Source: Metellina segmentata (Eukaryota > Arthropoda > Arachnida > Araneae > Tetragnathidae). From it: 64,000 nucleotides of DNA. Each line of letters begins with the position of its first letter. Position 1 is the stretch's first letter. The translations under genes and the position numbers were made by a program. Below are positions 43,645-54,414 of this stretch, in pieces. The stretch spans positions 92,530,411-92,594,410 of the forward strand of contig OX375883.1 in the NCBI GenBank assembly GCA_947359465.1. The letters are read 5' to 3'. The notes under the pieces were generated by a model that worked only from the letters and a program-made list of their open reading frames with translations, ran no database searches and was not told the origin of the DNA.

Positions 43645-46600
43645 TCTCTTTTGTGCCGAATATCATTTACCTAAATGTCCCTCATTCACTTCATATTTAT
43701 GTCCTTGGGCATTCACCGCGTGAACTGATAGGAAGTGCACACTCTAGTACCACCAGGGTACCACTTTGATAAAGTTTCTGAAAGAGTCCTATGATCAGTT
43801 CGATGATTACAAGAGATGAGTTTTAAAAGATTGTAAATTTAATATTTAGGGTATTAAAAACGAGTGTTAATTTTAAATGTTATATCTTATATTTTAAATG
43901 TCTCTCATTCACTCCAGATTCCCAGATTCATGTCCTTGAGCATTCACTGCGTGGACTGATAGGAAGTGCATACTCTAGTACCATCAGGATACCACTTTGA
44001 TAAAGTTTCTGAAAGAGTCCTATGATCAGTTCGATGATTACAAGAGATGAGTTTTAAAAGATTGTAAATTTAATATTTTTAATAGTTAGGGTATTAAAAA
44101 CGAGTGTTAATTTTTAATGTTATATCTTATATTTTAAATGTCCCTCATTCACTCCAGATTCCCAGATTCATGTCCTTGAGCATTCACTGCGTGGACTGAT
44201 AGGAAGTGCATACTCTAGTACCATCAGGATACCACTTTGATAAAGTTTCTGAAAGAGTCCTATGATCAGTTCGATGATTACAAGAGATGAGTTTTAAAAG
44301 ATTGTAAATTTAATATTTTTAATATTTAGGGTATTAAAAACGAGTGTTAATTTTTAATGTTATATCTTATATTTTAAATGTCCCTCATTCACTCCAGATT
44401 CCCAGATTCATGTCCTTGAGCATTCACTGCGTGGACTGATAGGAAGTGCATACTCTAGTACCATCAGGATACCACTTTGATAAAGTTTCTGAAAGAGTCC
44501 TATGATCAGTTCGATGATTACAAGAGATGAGTTTTAAAAGATTGTAAATTTAATATTTTTAATATTTAGGGTATTAAAAACGAGTGTTAATTTTTAATGT
44601 TATATCTTATATTTTAAATGTCCCTCATTCACTCCAGATTCCCAGATTCATGTCCTTGAGCATTCACTGCGTGGACTGATAGGAAGTGCATACTTAGTAC
44701 CATCAGGATACCACTTTGATAAAGTTTCTGAAAGAGTCCTATGATCAGTTCGATGATTACAAGAGATGAGTTTTAAAAGATTGTAAATTTAATATTTTTA
44801 ATATTTAGGGTATTAAAAACGAGTGTTAATTTTAAATGTTATATCTTATATTTTAAATGTCCCTCATTCACTCCAGATTCCCAGATTCATGTCCTTGAGC
44901 ATTCACTGCGTGGACTGATAGGAAGTGCATACTCTAGTACCATCAGGATACCACTTTGATAAAGTTTCTGAAAGAGTCCTATGATCAGTTCGATGATTAC
45001 AAGAGATGAGTTTTAAAAGATTGTAAATTTAATATTTTTAATATTTAGGGTATTAAAAACGAGTGTTAATTTTTAATGTTATATCTTATATTTTAAATGT
45101 CCCTCATTCACTCCAGATTCCCAGATTCATGTCCTTGAGCATTCACTGCGTGGACTGATAGGAAGTGCATACTCTAGTACCATCAGGATACCACTTTGAT
45201 AAAGTTTCTGAAAGAGTCCTATGATCAGTTCGATGATTACAAGAGATGAGTTTTAAAAGATTGTAAATTTAATATTTTTAATATTTAGGGTATTAAAAAC
45301 GAGTGTTAATTTTTAATGTTATATCTTATATTTTAAATGTCCCTCATTCACTCCAGATTCCCAGATTCATGTCCTTGAGCATTCACTGCGTGGACTGATA
45401 GGAAGTGCATACTTAGTACCATCAGGATACCACTTTGATAAAGTTTCTGAAAGAGTCCTATGATCAGTTCGATGATTACAAGAGATGAGTTTTAAAAGAT
45501 TGTAAATTTAATATTTTTAATATTTAGGGTATTAAAAACGAGTGTTAATTTTTAATGTTATATCTTATATTTTAAATGTCCCTCATTCACTCCAGATTCC
45601 CAGATTCATGTCCTTGAGCATTCACTGCGTGGACTGATAGGAAGTGCATACTCTAGTACCATCAGGATACCACTTTGATAAAGTTTCTGAAAGAGTCCTA
45701 TGATCAGTTCGATGATTACAAGAGATGAGTTTTAAAAGATTGTAAATTTAATATTTTTAATATTTAGGGTATTAAAAACGAGTGTTAATTTTTAATGTTA
45801 TATCTTATATTTTAAATGTCCCTCATTCACTCCAGATTCCCAGATTCATGTCCTTGAGCATTCACTGCGTGGACTGATAGGAAGTGCATACTCTAGTACC
45901 ATCAGGATACCACTTTGATAAAGTTTCTGAAAGAGTCCTATGATCAGTTCGATGATTACAAGAGATGAGTTTTAAAAGATTGTAAATTTAATATTTTTTA
46001 TATTTAGGGTATTAAAAACGAGTGTTAATTTTTAATGATATATCTTATATTTTAAATGTCCCTCATTCACTCCAGATTCCCAGATTCATGTCCTTGAGCA
46101 TTCACTGCGTGGACTGATAGGAAGTGCATACTCTAGTACCATCAGGATACCACTTTGATAAAGTTTCTGAAAGAGTCCTATGATCAGTTCGATGATTACA
46201 AGAGATGAGTTTTAAAAGATTGTAAATTTAATATTTTTAATATTTAGGGTATTAAAAACGAGTGTTAATTTTTAATGTTATATCTTATATTTTAAATGTC
46301 CCTCATTCACTCCAGATTCCCAGATTCATGTCCTTGAGCATTCACTGCGTGGACTGATAGGAAGTGCATACTCTAGTACCATCAGGATACCACTTTGATA
46401 AAGTTTCTGAAAGAGTCCTATGATCAGTTCGATGATTACAAGAGATGAGTTTTAAAAGATTGTAAATTTAATATTTTTAATATTTAGGGTATTAAAAACG
46501 AGTGTTAATTTTTAATGTTATATCTTATAGTTTAAATGTCCCTCATTCACTCTAGATTCCCAGATTCCCAGATTCATATCCTTGAGCATTCACTGCGTGG

Positions 46601-46835
46601 ACTGATAGGAAGTGCATACTCTAGTACCACCAGAATACCACTTTGATACAGTTTCTGAAAGAGTCCTATGATCAGTTCGATGATTACAAGAGATGAGTTT
46701 TAAAAGATTGTAAATTTAATATTTTTAATATTTAGGATATTAAAAACGAGTGTTAATTTTGAATGTTATATCTTATTATATTTTAAATGTCCTTCATAAA
46801 CTTCCGATTCATATCCTTGAGCATTCACTGTGTGG
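43645..46835 (+). repeat. 240-bp satellite, about 13 monomers
   Basis: TGTCCTTGAGCATTCACTGC recurs at 43931, 44171, 44411, 44651, 44890, 45130, 45370, 45609, 45849, 46089 and 46329 (spacing 240 or 239), with diverged monomers at both edges. Central monomers differ at only a few positions. A one-base deletion (ATACTTAGTACC) marks monomers 44.65 and 45.37 kb, three apart, hinting at a 3-monomer duplication. A CCCAGATTCCCAGATTC duplication marks the last. Confidence 0.95.
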
Positions 46836-46849
46836 ACTGATCTGGTAAA

Positions 46850-46967
46850 TAGATCGTAATAGCCTGGTAATAGAATTATCTGGTAATACGTCTGACGAGA
46901 AATCTCGTCATTCTAAAATTGGACAGATCTTGATGGACGAGATAACTCGTCGAAAACACCTGGAGGG
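46850..46967 (+). mobile_element. Right part of a TTAA-type piggyBac-like MITE
   Basis: CTGACGAGAAATCTCGTC, ACAGATCTTGATGGACGAG and GATAACTCGTCGAAAACACC then TGGAGGG, followed by TTAA at 46968-46971. It adjoins the end of the 240-bp satellite. A left terminus is not identifiable. Confidence 0.6.
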
Positions 46968-46971
46968 TTAA

Positions 46972-47900
46972 TACTTTGTTGACACTTATTTGTAAAAATT
47001 ACAAGTGACTAGATACAAACTGTTGATTACGTCCTTGTTCACGCAGTTCAGTAATACGAAGTTTCGTAGATACCAGTTTACTTATCGGAAATAAACTATT
47101 CTAATATTTTGACTTTGAACTAGAAGTTTTAAAGAATTCCACTGCATTGTCTCATATCTCCTCTTATAATGGATCGATACGTTTCATTAACACTTTTTAA
47201 ATATTTTTCATTGTCTGATATATCAATTCTTTGTTCGTAGGAATACATTGTTTTTATTGATTATCTAGTACTGCTTTGATGTGTAGGGTTAATGTATTCT
47301 TTCGGTCTTGGCTTTGCTCCAGTTATTGACATTAATGCTTAATTTATACATGTTCGGTCCATTTCAAGAGTTATTGTTATTTAGAAGTTCTTTGTTTGCG
47401 AATCAACATAGCAGTATATACGGTGTTTCGAAAAATTCCTGTACAGACTTCAAGGAGTGGTAGGTAATGCAGGATTCAAACATGTTAAAACAAGGGGATA
47501 CTGTAACTATTCTTCCGTACGATTCTACAGACGGTCGAAAAAGTATATATGCGAACATTACTTATTATTTCTGTCTTGGAAGTCGCACAAATATACGAAA
47601 AGTGTCGTTAGGTTTAAAATAGTGACCACTATAAATAAACAGTTTTTATTTGCTTCAGAGTTTGTCGTTAAATTAAATTTTTCATCAAATAATCTTTTTA
47701 AAGGATGACCTTTATTTTTAAAATAGGTATTCTGATTATGTGAATTAAAATAAACAGAACTATAATCATGAAATTCAATTATGAACAAGTTTTGAGCAGT
47801 TGAAATTTAGAACTTTTAATGTTAAACTGGGGTTTTAATCTTTCCTCATGTCGTCTAAAATAATCTGCAAATCAATGTAACGACTTATGTTACATTAAAC
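46972..47900. other. AT-rich spacer with a possible MITE end
   Basis: ATACGGTGTTTCGAAAAATT at 47418 resembles the termini of some arthropod DNA transposons, but I find no partner repeat downstream. The frame 47457-47708 is unrecognised. Confidence 0.4.
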
Positions 47901-47904
47901 TACT

Positions 47905-48590
47905 AAACACTGCGTGGCTAGCCCGGCGTTGCCCATGCTGGTTGCTTTTGTGGGGTTATTGGTTTGCTTCGCAAACAGTTATTTTGGTGGGGGTCACATA
48001 GTTAGTGGTGTTGGTTTGCTTCGCAAGCCAAAAAATATAAATATTTATCTGAAAAATTAATAATTAAAAGAAAATCTAACGTATCAATATGGTGTAAAAT
48101 TTTCCACAGATTTCAAATATGTTAAAATTTTCCTTTTATCTTTAACGATCGCTGATGTATAAAAAAGCACTGAAGAATGCCGGTGATAATTTTAATAATT
48201 ATAATAATAATTATAGTGATAATTTTAGCTTCACTCGAATCCATTTTTCATGAAATCAAAATGAATTAATCTCGATTCAAACGAAGGTCATTCGATTCTG
48301 TTTGCTACCACACCATTTATCGCGAATACACGAAAGGTGAAAAAAAGTTGGCATGGTTCCAAAAGCTGACGTTAATAGTGACGTCACAGAGAGAGAAAAA
48401 GTCAATTTGCAAGTTGTTCTTCATTTTCGTAAAAAGAAGGACGACGAAAAAAACTTATTAAATTCATTTAAGAATGTTCTAGGTTGAATTTTAAAATTCG
48501 GACAGCCTGTGTGCCAAATGCCATTACTGTAAGTGCCATAGATTCGTCAGGACTTTCACTTTCACTTTGAAAATCACTTTCGAGTTTGAA
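47905..48590. repeat. Dispersed repeat X, copy 1
   Basis: Starts TAGCCCGGCGTTGCCCATGC, has two hairpins of the GGTTTGCTTCGCAAAC type, then AATTTTCCACAGATTTCAAA and the end GTGTGCCAAATGCCATTACT. The same order of segments appears at 56705-57565. The class is unknown; no terminal repeats are clear. Confidence 0.6.
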
Positions 48591-48593
48591 ATA

Positions 48594-48770
48594 ACGATTT
48601 AAGGAAACAAATCGTATTAATTGTGTCCTCCCCAACCTATTTCTCAATGAGCTGCAAATATAACCAGCGGCCGAGAAGGCCCTCTTAGTTGGTTTAACCT
48701 TCATTAAATAGTCGTACATAAGATACATATCTTTCCCTTTGACTCCATTTAATATATAAAGGAAGTCCTT
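48594..48770 (-). pseudogene. hAT transposase C-terminal (dimerisation) fragment
   Basis: The minus strand reads VKPTKRAFSAAGYICSSLRN then RLGRTQLIRFVSLNRYFK, which matches the RAFSAAG...RSRL...FL pattern of the hAT C-terminal dimerisation region. Only about 45 residues are recognisable. The frame then runs into repeat X. The fragment joins repeat X directly, so that repeat could be the end of a hAT element, but this is inference. Confidence 0.6.
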
Positions 48771-48989
48771 TTTTTCTTCTGTATTTTCTCAAAATCTGTT
48801 TCGGTTCTAAAGTTTGTCTTTTTGCAAAAATCTTCATTTTGTAGTAGAATTTGCTTTTCTAATTCCTCTTTATTAAAAAAAATATTATTGATGATTTAAT
48901 TTATTATTTTCGCTAGAATTCTACAAACTGATTAGTGAAAATATAAAATCGATTAATAGATTTCCTACCAAGTTTCGTTTCATTTGCAA

Positions 48990-49587
48990 GATTCCTTCAT
49001 GGTGTGGCAAGTTTCGCAAATAGTGACTATCTTCCAAAGTACGGTAATAACGGATTAAGTTATTACCGTATAGTAGGTACTAGTTTAATTTACCTTTACG
49101 TTGTGGCGCTCAGATATTTTCAATCGTCTCTAAGAACGGCTCTTTCATCTGCATGTCCGACCCCCTTACCTAATTATCTAACTTGAGCGATAGAGCCTTG
49201 AGTGGCTTTTGCGACTGACGCTTTCCTTTCATAGTATTGTGCGGCGTATCGTTTGGCGCTAGAGAGATTTTACCGAAGCGACCTTCTGCCTTTCCCCCAA
49301 AGCGTTCACACCTCCCGGTCGACAGGGTAGAGTACCCAACAAAAGGAAGGACCCTCTCGAAGGTCATTCGCTTGACAACTCATAAACGGTGATTGATGCC
49401 AGCGGTCACTTAAAAGGGGGATAACATTCACTGTACACAGTTCTATACCATGCCGCTGGTGTAAATGAAATTGTAGTGGTACAAATTGTCTACCTCCCGC
49501 AGCGTACAGGTTCATTTACATTATACCTTCATGGTGTTGTAATTTTCACAAACAGTAGTGTACTATCTCCCAAAGTACGGTAGTAGG
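48990..49587 (+). repeat. 60-bp direct repeats flanking a GC-richer segment
   Basis: CCTTCATGGTGTGGCAAGTT...CAAAGTACGGTAAT at 48994-49048 reappears in diverged form at 49530-49585 (CCTTCATGGTGTTGTAATTT...CCAAAGTACGGTAGT). The enclosed 49190-49510 segment is more GC-rich and contains no known motif. A perfect 12-bp inverted repeat, TACGGTAATAAC/GTTATTACCGTA, lies at 49040-49069. Confidence 0.55.
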
Positions 49588-49589
49588 TA

Positions 49590-49740
49590 GTGTAATTAAC
49601 ATCGCACAGGAGCTACACAACGGGTATTATGACGATCAGGGATCACGCCCGAAGGAAACGACTGGATGTCAATACCACATAATTTTAAAACGTAGTCGGA
49701 TGACGAGGTCACACCTGAGCTGTACCAACTCTCTTTGTAC
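49590..49740 (-). mobile_element. Diverged SINE 3' portion
   Basis: GTAATTAACATCGCACAGGA, CACAACGGGTATTATGACGA and CGGATGACGAGGTCACACC match the minus-strand SINE body. The 5' part is missing. A (CG)n run follows at 49822. Confidence 0.6.
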
Positions 49741-49955
49741 CCGACGATCTTCGATTGGTTTTGATCTTGCAATCCCCTGGTTTCTTATCAGTTACTGTCC
49801 CAACAGGCCTACCACGTCCACCGCGCGCGCGCGCGCGCGCTCCACCAAAGTACGAAAATTTCAGAAAAAAACTTATTTTCTCATCCGAAAATGGTAACCT
49901 ATAATTTTCATAGTTCTTATCATTGTTTACCAACCAGTTTTATACCGGTTGTTTG

Positions 49956-50285
49956 CCGACCAACCGGTATAGTGGTTAAGGTGCTAGCCTCTAGATCGGA
50001 AGGTTCCTGGTTCGAATCCGGGTTCGGGCATGGATGTTTGTAAACGTATGGTGTAGAGGCGGCTGGTGCACCTTCAATCTGTCGTGGCCGAAAGTCCTCA
50101 CGTTGGGTTGGCGTGGAAGTTTGGAGAGTGGGGTGCCAGCTCAGGTGTTGCTTCGTCATCTGACCGTGGTTCAAAATTACGAGGTGTTGTCCTCGAATCT
50201 TTCCCTGAAGGGACTGATCCCGGACCGTCGTCAATAGCCCGTTGTGTTGCTCTAGTACGACGTTAACTAAAATTACCATTACCAT
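49956..50285 (+). mobile_element. tRNA-derived SINE, head type A, full length
   Basis: An almost consensus copy: CCGACCAACCGGTATAGTGG, intact B box GGTTCGAATCC, full body and a GTTAACTAAA(ATTACC)2 tail. Its near-consensus state suggests a young insertion, but flanking duplications are obscured by neighbouring SINEs. Confidence 0.93.
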
Positions 50286-50674
50286 CTGAACGTGGTTCAA
50301 AATTACGTGTTGTTGTCCTCGGATCTTTTCGGTCAAGTGGTTAAGTTGCTAACCTCGGAAGGTTCCTGGTTCGAATCCAGGTCAGCGCATGGATAGTTGT
50401 AAGAGTATGGTGTAGAGGCGGTTGGTGCGGCTTAAATCTGTCGTGGCCGAAAGTCCTCACGTTGGGTTGGTGTGGAAGTTTGAAAAGTTGGTTCCCCAGA
50501 TCACCATTAACCCAAAGTGAGGACTTTTGGCCACGTTAGATTTAAGGTGCACCAGCCGCCTCTACACTATACACTTACAAACATCCATGCTCTGGCCCGG
50601 ATTCGAACCAGGAACCTACCGATCTGGAGGTTAACACCTTAACCACCAGTCTGGTTGGTCGGTAGCAGTTGGAT
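50286..50674. mobile_element. SINE fragment cluster (two plus, one minus)
   Basis: Plus-strand body fragment 50286-50328. Plus-strand head and half body 50329-50508 with B box GGTTCGAATCC. Then a minus-strand head half at 50511-50674 (GTGCACCAGCCGCCTCTACA, GGATTCGAACCAGGAACC). The opposed halves could fold into a long hairpin. Confidence 0.8.
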
Positions 50675-50689
50675 GGAGAAACAAAAAAA

Positions 50690-51190
50690 GAGAGAATCGG
50701 TAACTAATACCCGTGAACGTAAAGAGGAACAAAACAAGATAACTTTAAACCGTAAAACTCTTTCACAAAAGCGTATAAATGACTTACCATTTTTAAGGTG
50801 ACATCTAGTTCAAATATGTGATACGTCCCGAAAGATAGGAACCCCAGAAACTAGAGTATTTTTTCGTCGTAAAAAGTTCTGATATTTTAAAAATTTGTCT
50901 TTACTTAAATCGAAATGTGTCATTCTTCTGTCAGTTCAAAACTTCTGACATTTCAAGATGGCGCCGCAGCTATCATAGTTCAGATGAGTTGGCATTTGAG
51001 TCTAAGTGTCTTGAACGAGTCTGCTTTAAAGTTAGGTTCGTTGGTTTTTGGTTTTATAGTGCATGTGTGTGTGTGTGTCAATTTGGTCAATCTGGGCCAA
51101 ACACAAGAAAACTCCAAGAGCAAAATGCTGTGAAATAGGAAAAAAGATGAATTGGGGAACAGTGTATTATTATAATGAAACATATTGTGG
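50690..51190. other. Spacer
   Basis: Contains a short (GT)n at 51065-51080. Frames on both strands are short and unrecognised. Confidence 0.45.
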
Positions 51191-51192
51191 TA

Positions 51193-51258
51193 TTTAAATG
51201 AACGTCGCAATGGAGCAACACAACGGAATAAAATTCCGTTGTGTTGTCCTCGGATCAT
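51193..51258. repeat. SINE-derived perfect hairpin
   Basis: CAACACAACGGAA (51216-51228) and TTCCGTTGTGTTG (51234-51246) are perfect inverted arms around TAAAA. It is made from two opposed SINE 3' pieces. Confidence 0.85.
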
Positions 51259-51262
51259 TCCT

Positions 51263-51690
51263 AACTGCCATAGTGGTTAAGGTGTTAGCCTCCACATCGG
51301 AAGGTTCCTGGTTCGAATCCGGGTCCGGACATGGATGTTTGTAAGCGTATGGTGTAGAGGCGGCTGTTGCAATTTAAATCTGCCGTGGCCGAAAGTCCTC
51401 ACGTTGGGTTGGTGTGGAAGTTTGGAGAGTGGGGTTCCAGCTCAGGTGTTGCCTCGTCATCTGACCGTGGTTCAAAATTACGAGGTGTTGTCCTCGGATC
51501 TTTCCCTTAAGGCATTGATCCCGGACCGTCGTCAATAGCGCGTTGTGTTGCTCCAGTACGACGTTTATTAAAATACCTACCTACCTGTATGGGAAGGTAA
51601 TTTTAATTAACGTCGTACTCGAACAACACAACGGGCTATTGAAGACTGTCTGGGATTGATCCCCTAAGACAGGGTTTCCTAACCTTTTAG
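51263..51690 (+). mobile_element. SINE with intact head, start of the 290-bp array
   Basis: The head TGCCATAGTGGTTAAGGTG, B box GGTTCGAATCC and full body extend to about 51590. A minus-strand SINE tail fragment (51596-51665) and CAGGGTTTCCTAACC follow. The part from ACGTTGGG at 51401 is the first unit of the array. Confidence 0.85.
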
Positions 51691-52380
51691 ACGTTGGGTT
51701 GGTGTGGAAGTTTGGAGAGTGGGGTTCCAGCTCAGGTGTTGCCTCGTCATCTGACCGTGGTTCAAAATTACGAGGTGTTGTCCTCGGATCTTTCCCTTAA
51801 GGCATTGATCCCGGACCGTCGTCAATAGCGCGTTGTGTTGCTCCAGTACGACGTTTATTAAAATACCTACCTACCTGTATGGGAAGGTAATTTTAATTAA
51901 CGTCGTACTCGAACAACACAACGGGCTATTGAAGACTGTCTGGGATTGATCCCCTAAGACAGGGTTTCCTAACCTGTTAGACGTTGGGTTGGCGTGGAAG
52001 TTTGGTGAGTGGTGTGCCAACTCAGGTGTTGCCTCGTCATCTGACCGTGGTTCAAAATTACGAGGTGTTGTCCTCGGATCTTTTCCTTAAGGCATTGATC
52101 CCGGACCGTCGTCAATAGCGCGTTGTGTTGCTCCAGTACGACGTTTATTAAAATACCTACCTACCTGTATGGGAAGGTAATTTTAATTAACGTCGTACTC
52201 GAACAACACAACGGGCTATTGAAGACTGTCTGGGATTGATCCCCTAAGACAGGGTTTCCTAACCTTTTAGACGTTGGGTTGGCGTGGAAGTTTGGAGAGT
52301 GGAGTGCCAGCTCAAGTGTTGCTTCGTCATGTGACCGTGGTTCAAAATTACGAGGAGTTGTCCTCGGATCTATCCCTTAA
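51401..52380 (+). repeat. 290-bp tandem array, three units plus a partial fourth
   Basis: ACGTTGGGTTGG (or GGC variant) recurs at 51401, 51691, 51981 and 52271, exactly 290 bp apart. Each unit runs from that point of a SINE body through its tail, an inverted SINE tail and GTTTCCTAACCTTTTAG. The fourth unit is broken at 52380 by the LINE and resumes at 53583. The units are almost identical. Confidence 0.95.
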
Positions 52381-53582
52381 AAATCTAATCTATCCCTCCT
52401 CAGTAAAAAATTACTGAGGAGCTGGATAATAAGAGCAGTGTGGATATCATGTAAATAGATTTTCAAAAGGCTTTTGATAAAGTACCTCATGAGGAATTAC
52501 TGTTTAAATTGGAAAGGCTGGGGATTCAGGGAAAAACATTAATATGGATAAAGAATTGGTTATTGGGTAGAAAGCAGAGAGTGCAGGTAAAAGGAAATTA
52601 TTCACAGTGGACAGAAGTTATAAGTGGGGTGCCTCAGGGATCAGTTATGGGACCAATTTTATTTATAATTTTCATAGATGGTATAGGTCAGGGGATCAAG
52701 AATAGAATCAGTATATTTGCAGATGACTTAAAAATATGGGGGACAGTGGATACCAAGTTACAGATAGAAAATTTACAAGGGGATTTTGATAAGATATCCG
52801 AATGGGCTGTAAAATGGGGTATGTCATTTAATGTAGGGAAATGTCAAGTTCTGCATATGGATTACAGGAACAGTGGAGCCGAGTACAGGCTGCAGGGAGT
52901 AAAGGTAAAGGAGGGAGAAACAGTCGAGGATCTTGGGGTGATAATTCACAGGGATTTTAAAATGGGTCATCAATGTTCAGCTGCGGGTAAAAAGGCTAAT
53001 ATTTTACTGGGGTATATTAAAAAGACTGTAACTTCAAGGGATAAGAATATAATCTTGCCGTTATATAAGGGTTTAGTAAGACCACATCTAGAATATGCTG
53101 TACAATTCTGGGCTCCATATATGAGAAAGGACATAGAATCAATTGAAAGGGTTCAGCACAGAGCTACAAAAATAATAAAGGGGCTAGCAAATCTCGACTA
53201 CAATGAACGTTTAAGTAAGCTAAACATGTATTCACAGGAAAGAAGAAGGAGGGGGGATTTGATTCAGCTTTTCAAGTTGGTAAAACAATGGGACACAGAG
53301 GGCTTAAATTTCAATAGGGATAACAGAACACGGGGCCATGGGTATAAATTGAATAAGACACATTTTAATTGGGAGTTAAGGAAAAACTACTACTTTAATA
53401 GGGTAATAGACAGTTGGAACGCGTTGCCAGAGAATATAGTTAATTCAAAAGGAGTGTACGAATTTAAGACACAATTGGATAGTCAGTGGGAATTGGAGAA
53501 TTCATAAACAAAGGACCAGCCTTGTTGGGCTTGAGCCTGTAGCTGGTCGTCAATATTTGTATTTGTATTTGTATATTTGTAT
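52381..53582 (+). mobile_element. 5'-truncated CR1/Jockey-like LINE inserted in a SINE
   Basis: The insertion splits a SINE at CCCTTAA/GGGA, with TTAA on both sides as a likely short target duplication. The 5' end carries a 10-bp inverted arm pair TCCTCAGTAA/TTACTGAGGA (52397-52420). The 3' untranslated region has a stem GGACCAGCC...GCTGGTC (53511-53549) and a TATTTGTATTTG tail, as in LINEs that end in short tandem repeats. About 1.2 kb of a normal 4-5 kb element remains. Confidence 0.88.
52412..53507 (+). pseudogene. LINE reverse transcriptase, C-terminal half, one stop
   Basis: Encodes reverse transcriptase motifs in order: DFQKAFDKVPHEELL (motif A region), ISGVPQGSVMGPILFIIFID (motif B), ISIFADDLKIWG (the catalytic FADD of motif C), then WGMSFNVGKCQVLHM and DLGVIIHRDFKMGHQ, and the thumb/C-terminal VRPHLEYAVQFWAPY, IERVQHRATKII and RVIDSWNALPENIV. 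From 52509 to the TAA at 53507 it is open for 332 codons. The only lesion in the retained part is TAA at 52452-52454, just before IDFQKAF. The endonuclease and fingers are absent through 5' truncation. The motif order and C-terminus fit CR1/Jockey-type non-LTR retrotransposons; the exact clade is uncertain. Recent activity is implied by the near-intact frame. Confidence 0.9.
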
Positions 53583-53661
53583 TAAGGGAATGATCCCTGA
53601 CCGTTGTCAATAGCCCGTTGTGTTGCTCTAGTACGACGTTAACTAAAAATTACCATTACCC
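53583..53661 (+). mobile_element. 3' end of the SINE split by the LINE
   Basis: AAGGGAATGATCCCTGACC, GTCAATAGCCCGTTGTG and a GTTAACTAAAAATTACC tail complete the unit broken at 52380. AACCTTTTAG at 53662-53671 repeats the bases at 52261-52270, a 10-bp target duplication for this 5'-truncated SINE. Confidence 0.85.
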
Positions 53662-53671
53662 AACCTTTTAG

Positions 53672-54264
53672 AAACTGCTTACCACTTGCAATTTTTAGAA
53701 ATGTTTGGCGTACCACCAATTTTATATTTTTTAGGAACATATATCTAATATCAGAAAAGTGTCAAATGGCTTGTTTTATTTTAATTAAAATACTAAAAAA
53801 GCTTCATATTTTATGATTAATGCACTTGTATTTCGGATTAATGATATTTTAATAAAGGGAAAAATAAAACGATTATTGATATTTTACAGTTTGATTTTTA
53901 CTCACACAGGTATAAAAACAAATAATTATCTCGTGCGAATTATCTCGAATTATCCGTGCGTATTTCTCACACATAAAGATAAAGGAATTCTTCGTAAAAC
54001 GATTTGACAGGGAGAGATAACAACTTAATTTCGCCGAGATAGCCATTGAATAGAATTAGATAATCAGCAGCGATGTTTCTCTTTAAATAATGTACTACTG
54101 TTAGCGTCATTTATTACAATGTAATAAGAACGTTAATCACAAAATTGATTTAATATAATCCCATTTTTCCTATAACGTGGTTGTACATACTAAAAAATCG
54201 AGCAAACTTCGTAGAATATTTGGGTCGCTCGTATCATCCCTGCGTAACACCAGTGGAACGCGTA
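53672..54264. other. AT-rich spacer
   Basis: No gene recognised. The 53813-54007 frame is composition-driven. Confidence 0.45.
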
Positions 54265-54276
54265 CCACCGGTTGGG

Positions 54277-54397
54277 TAATGGTAATGCTAATTTTAGTTA
54301 ACGTCGTACTAGAGCAACACAACGGGCTATTGACGACGGTCCGGGATCAGTCCCTTAAGGGAAAGATCCGAGGACAACACCTCGTAATTTTGAACCC
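54277..54397 (-). mobile_element. 5'-truncated SINE with 12-bp TSD
   Basis: Perfect duplications CCACCGGTTGGG lie at 54265-54276 and 54398-54409. Only the last 121 bp are present, starting (minus strand) near GGTTCAAAATTACG, almost the same truncation point as the 10159 copy. Confidence 0.85.
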
Positions 54398-54414
54398 CCA
54401 CCGGTTGGGAATCC

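Noticed and set aside
49822..49842. (CG)n run as a CpG island or promoter
   Set aside because: Only about 20 bp, inside a SINE-derived region, with no gene adjacent.
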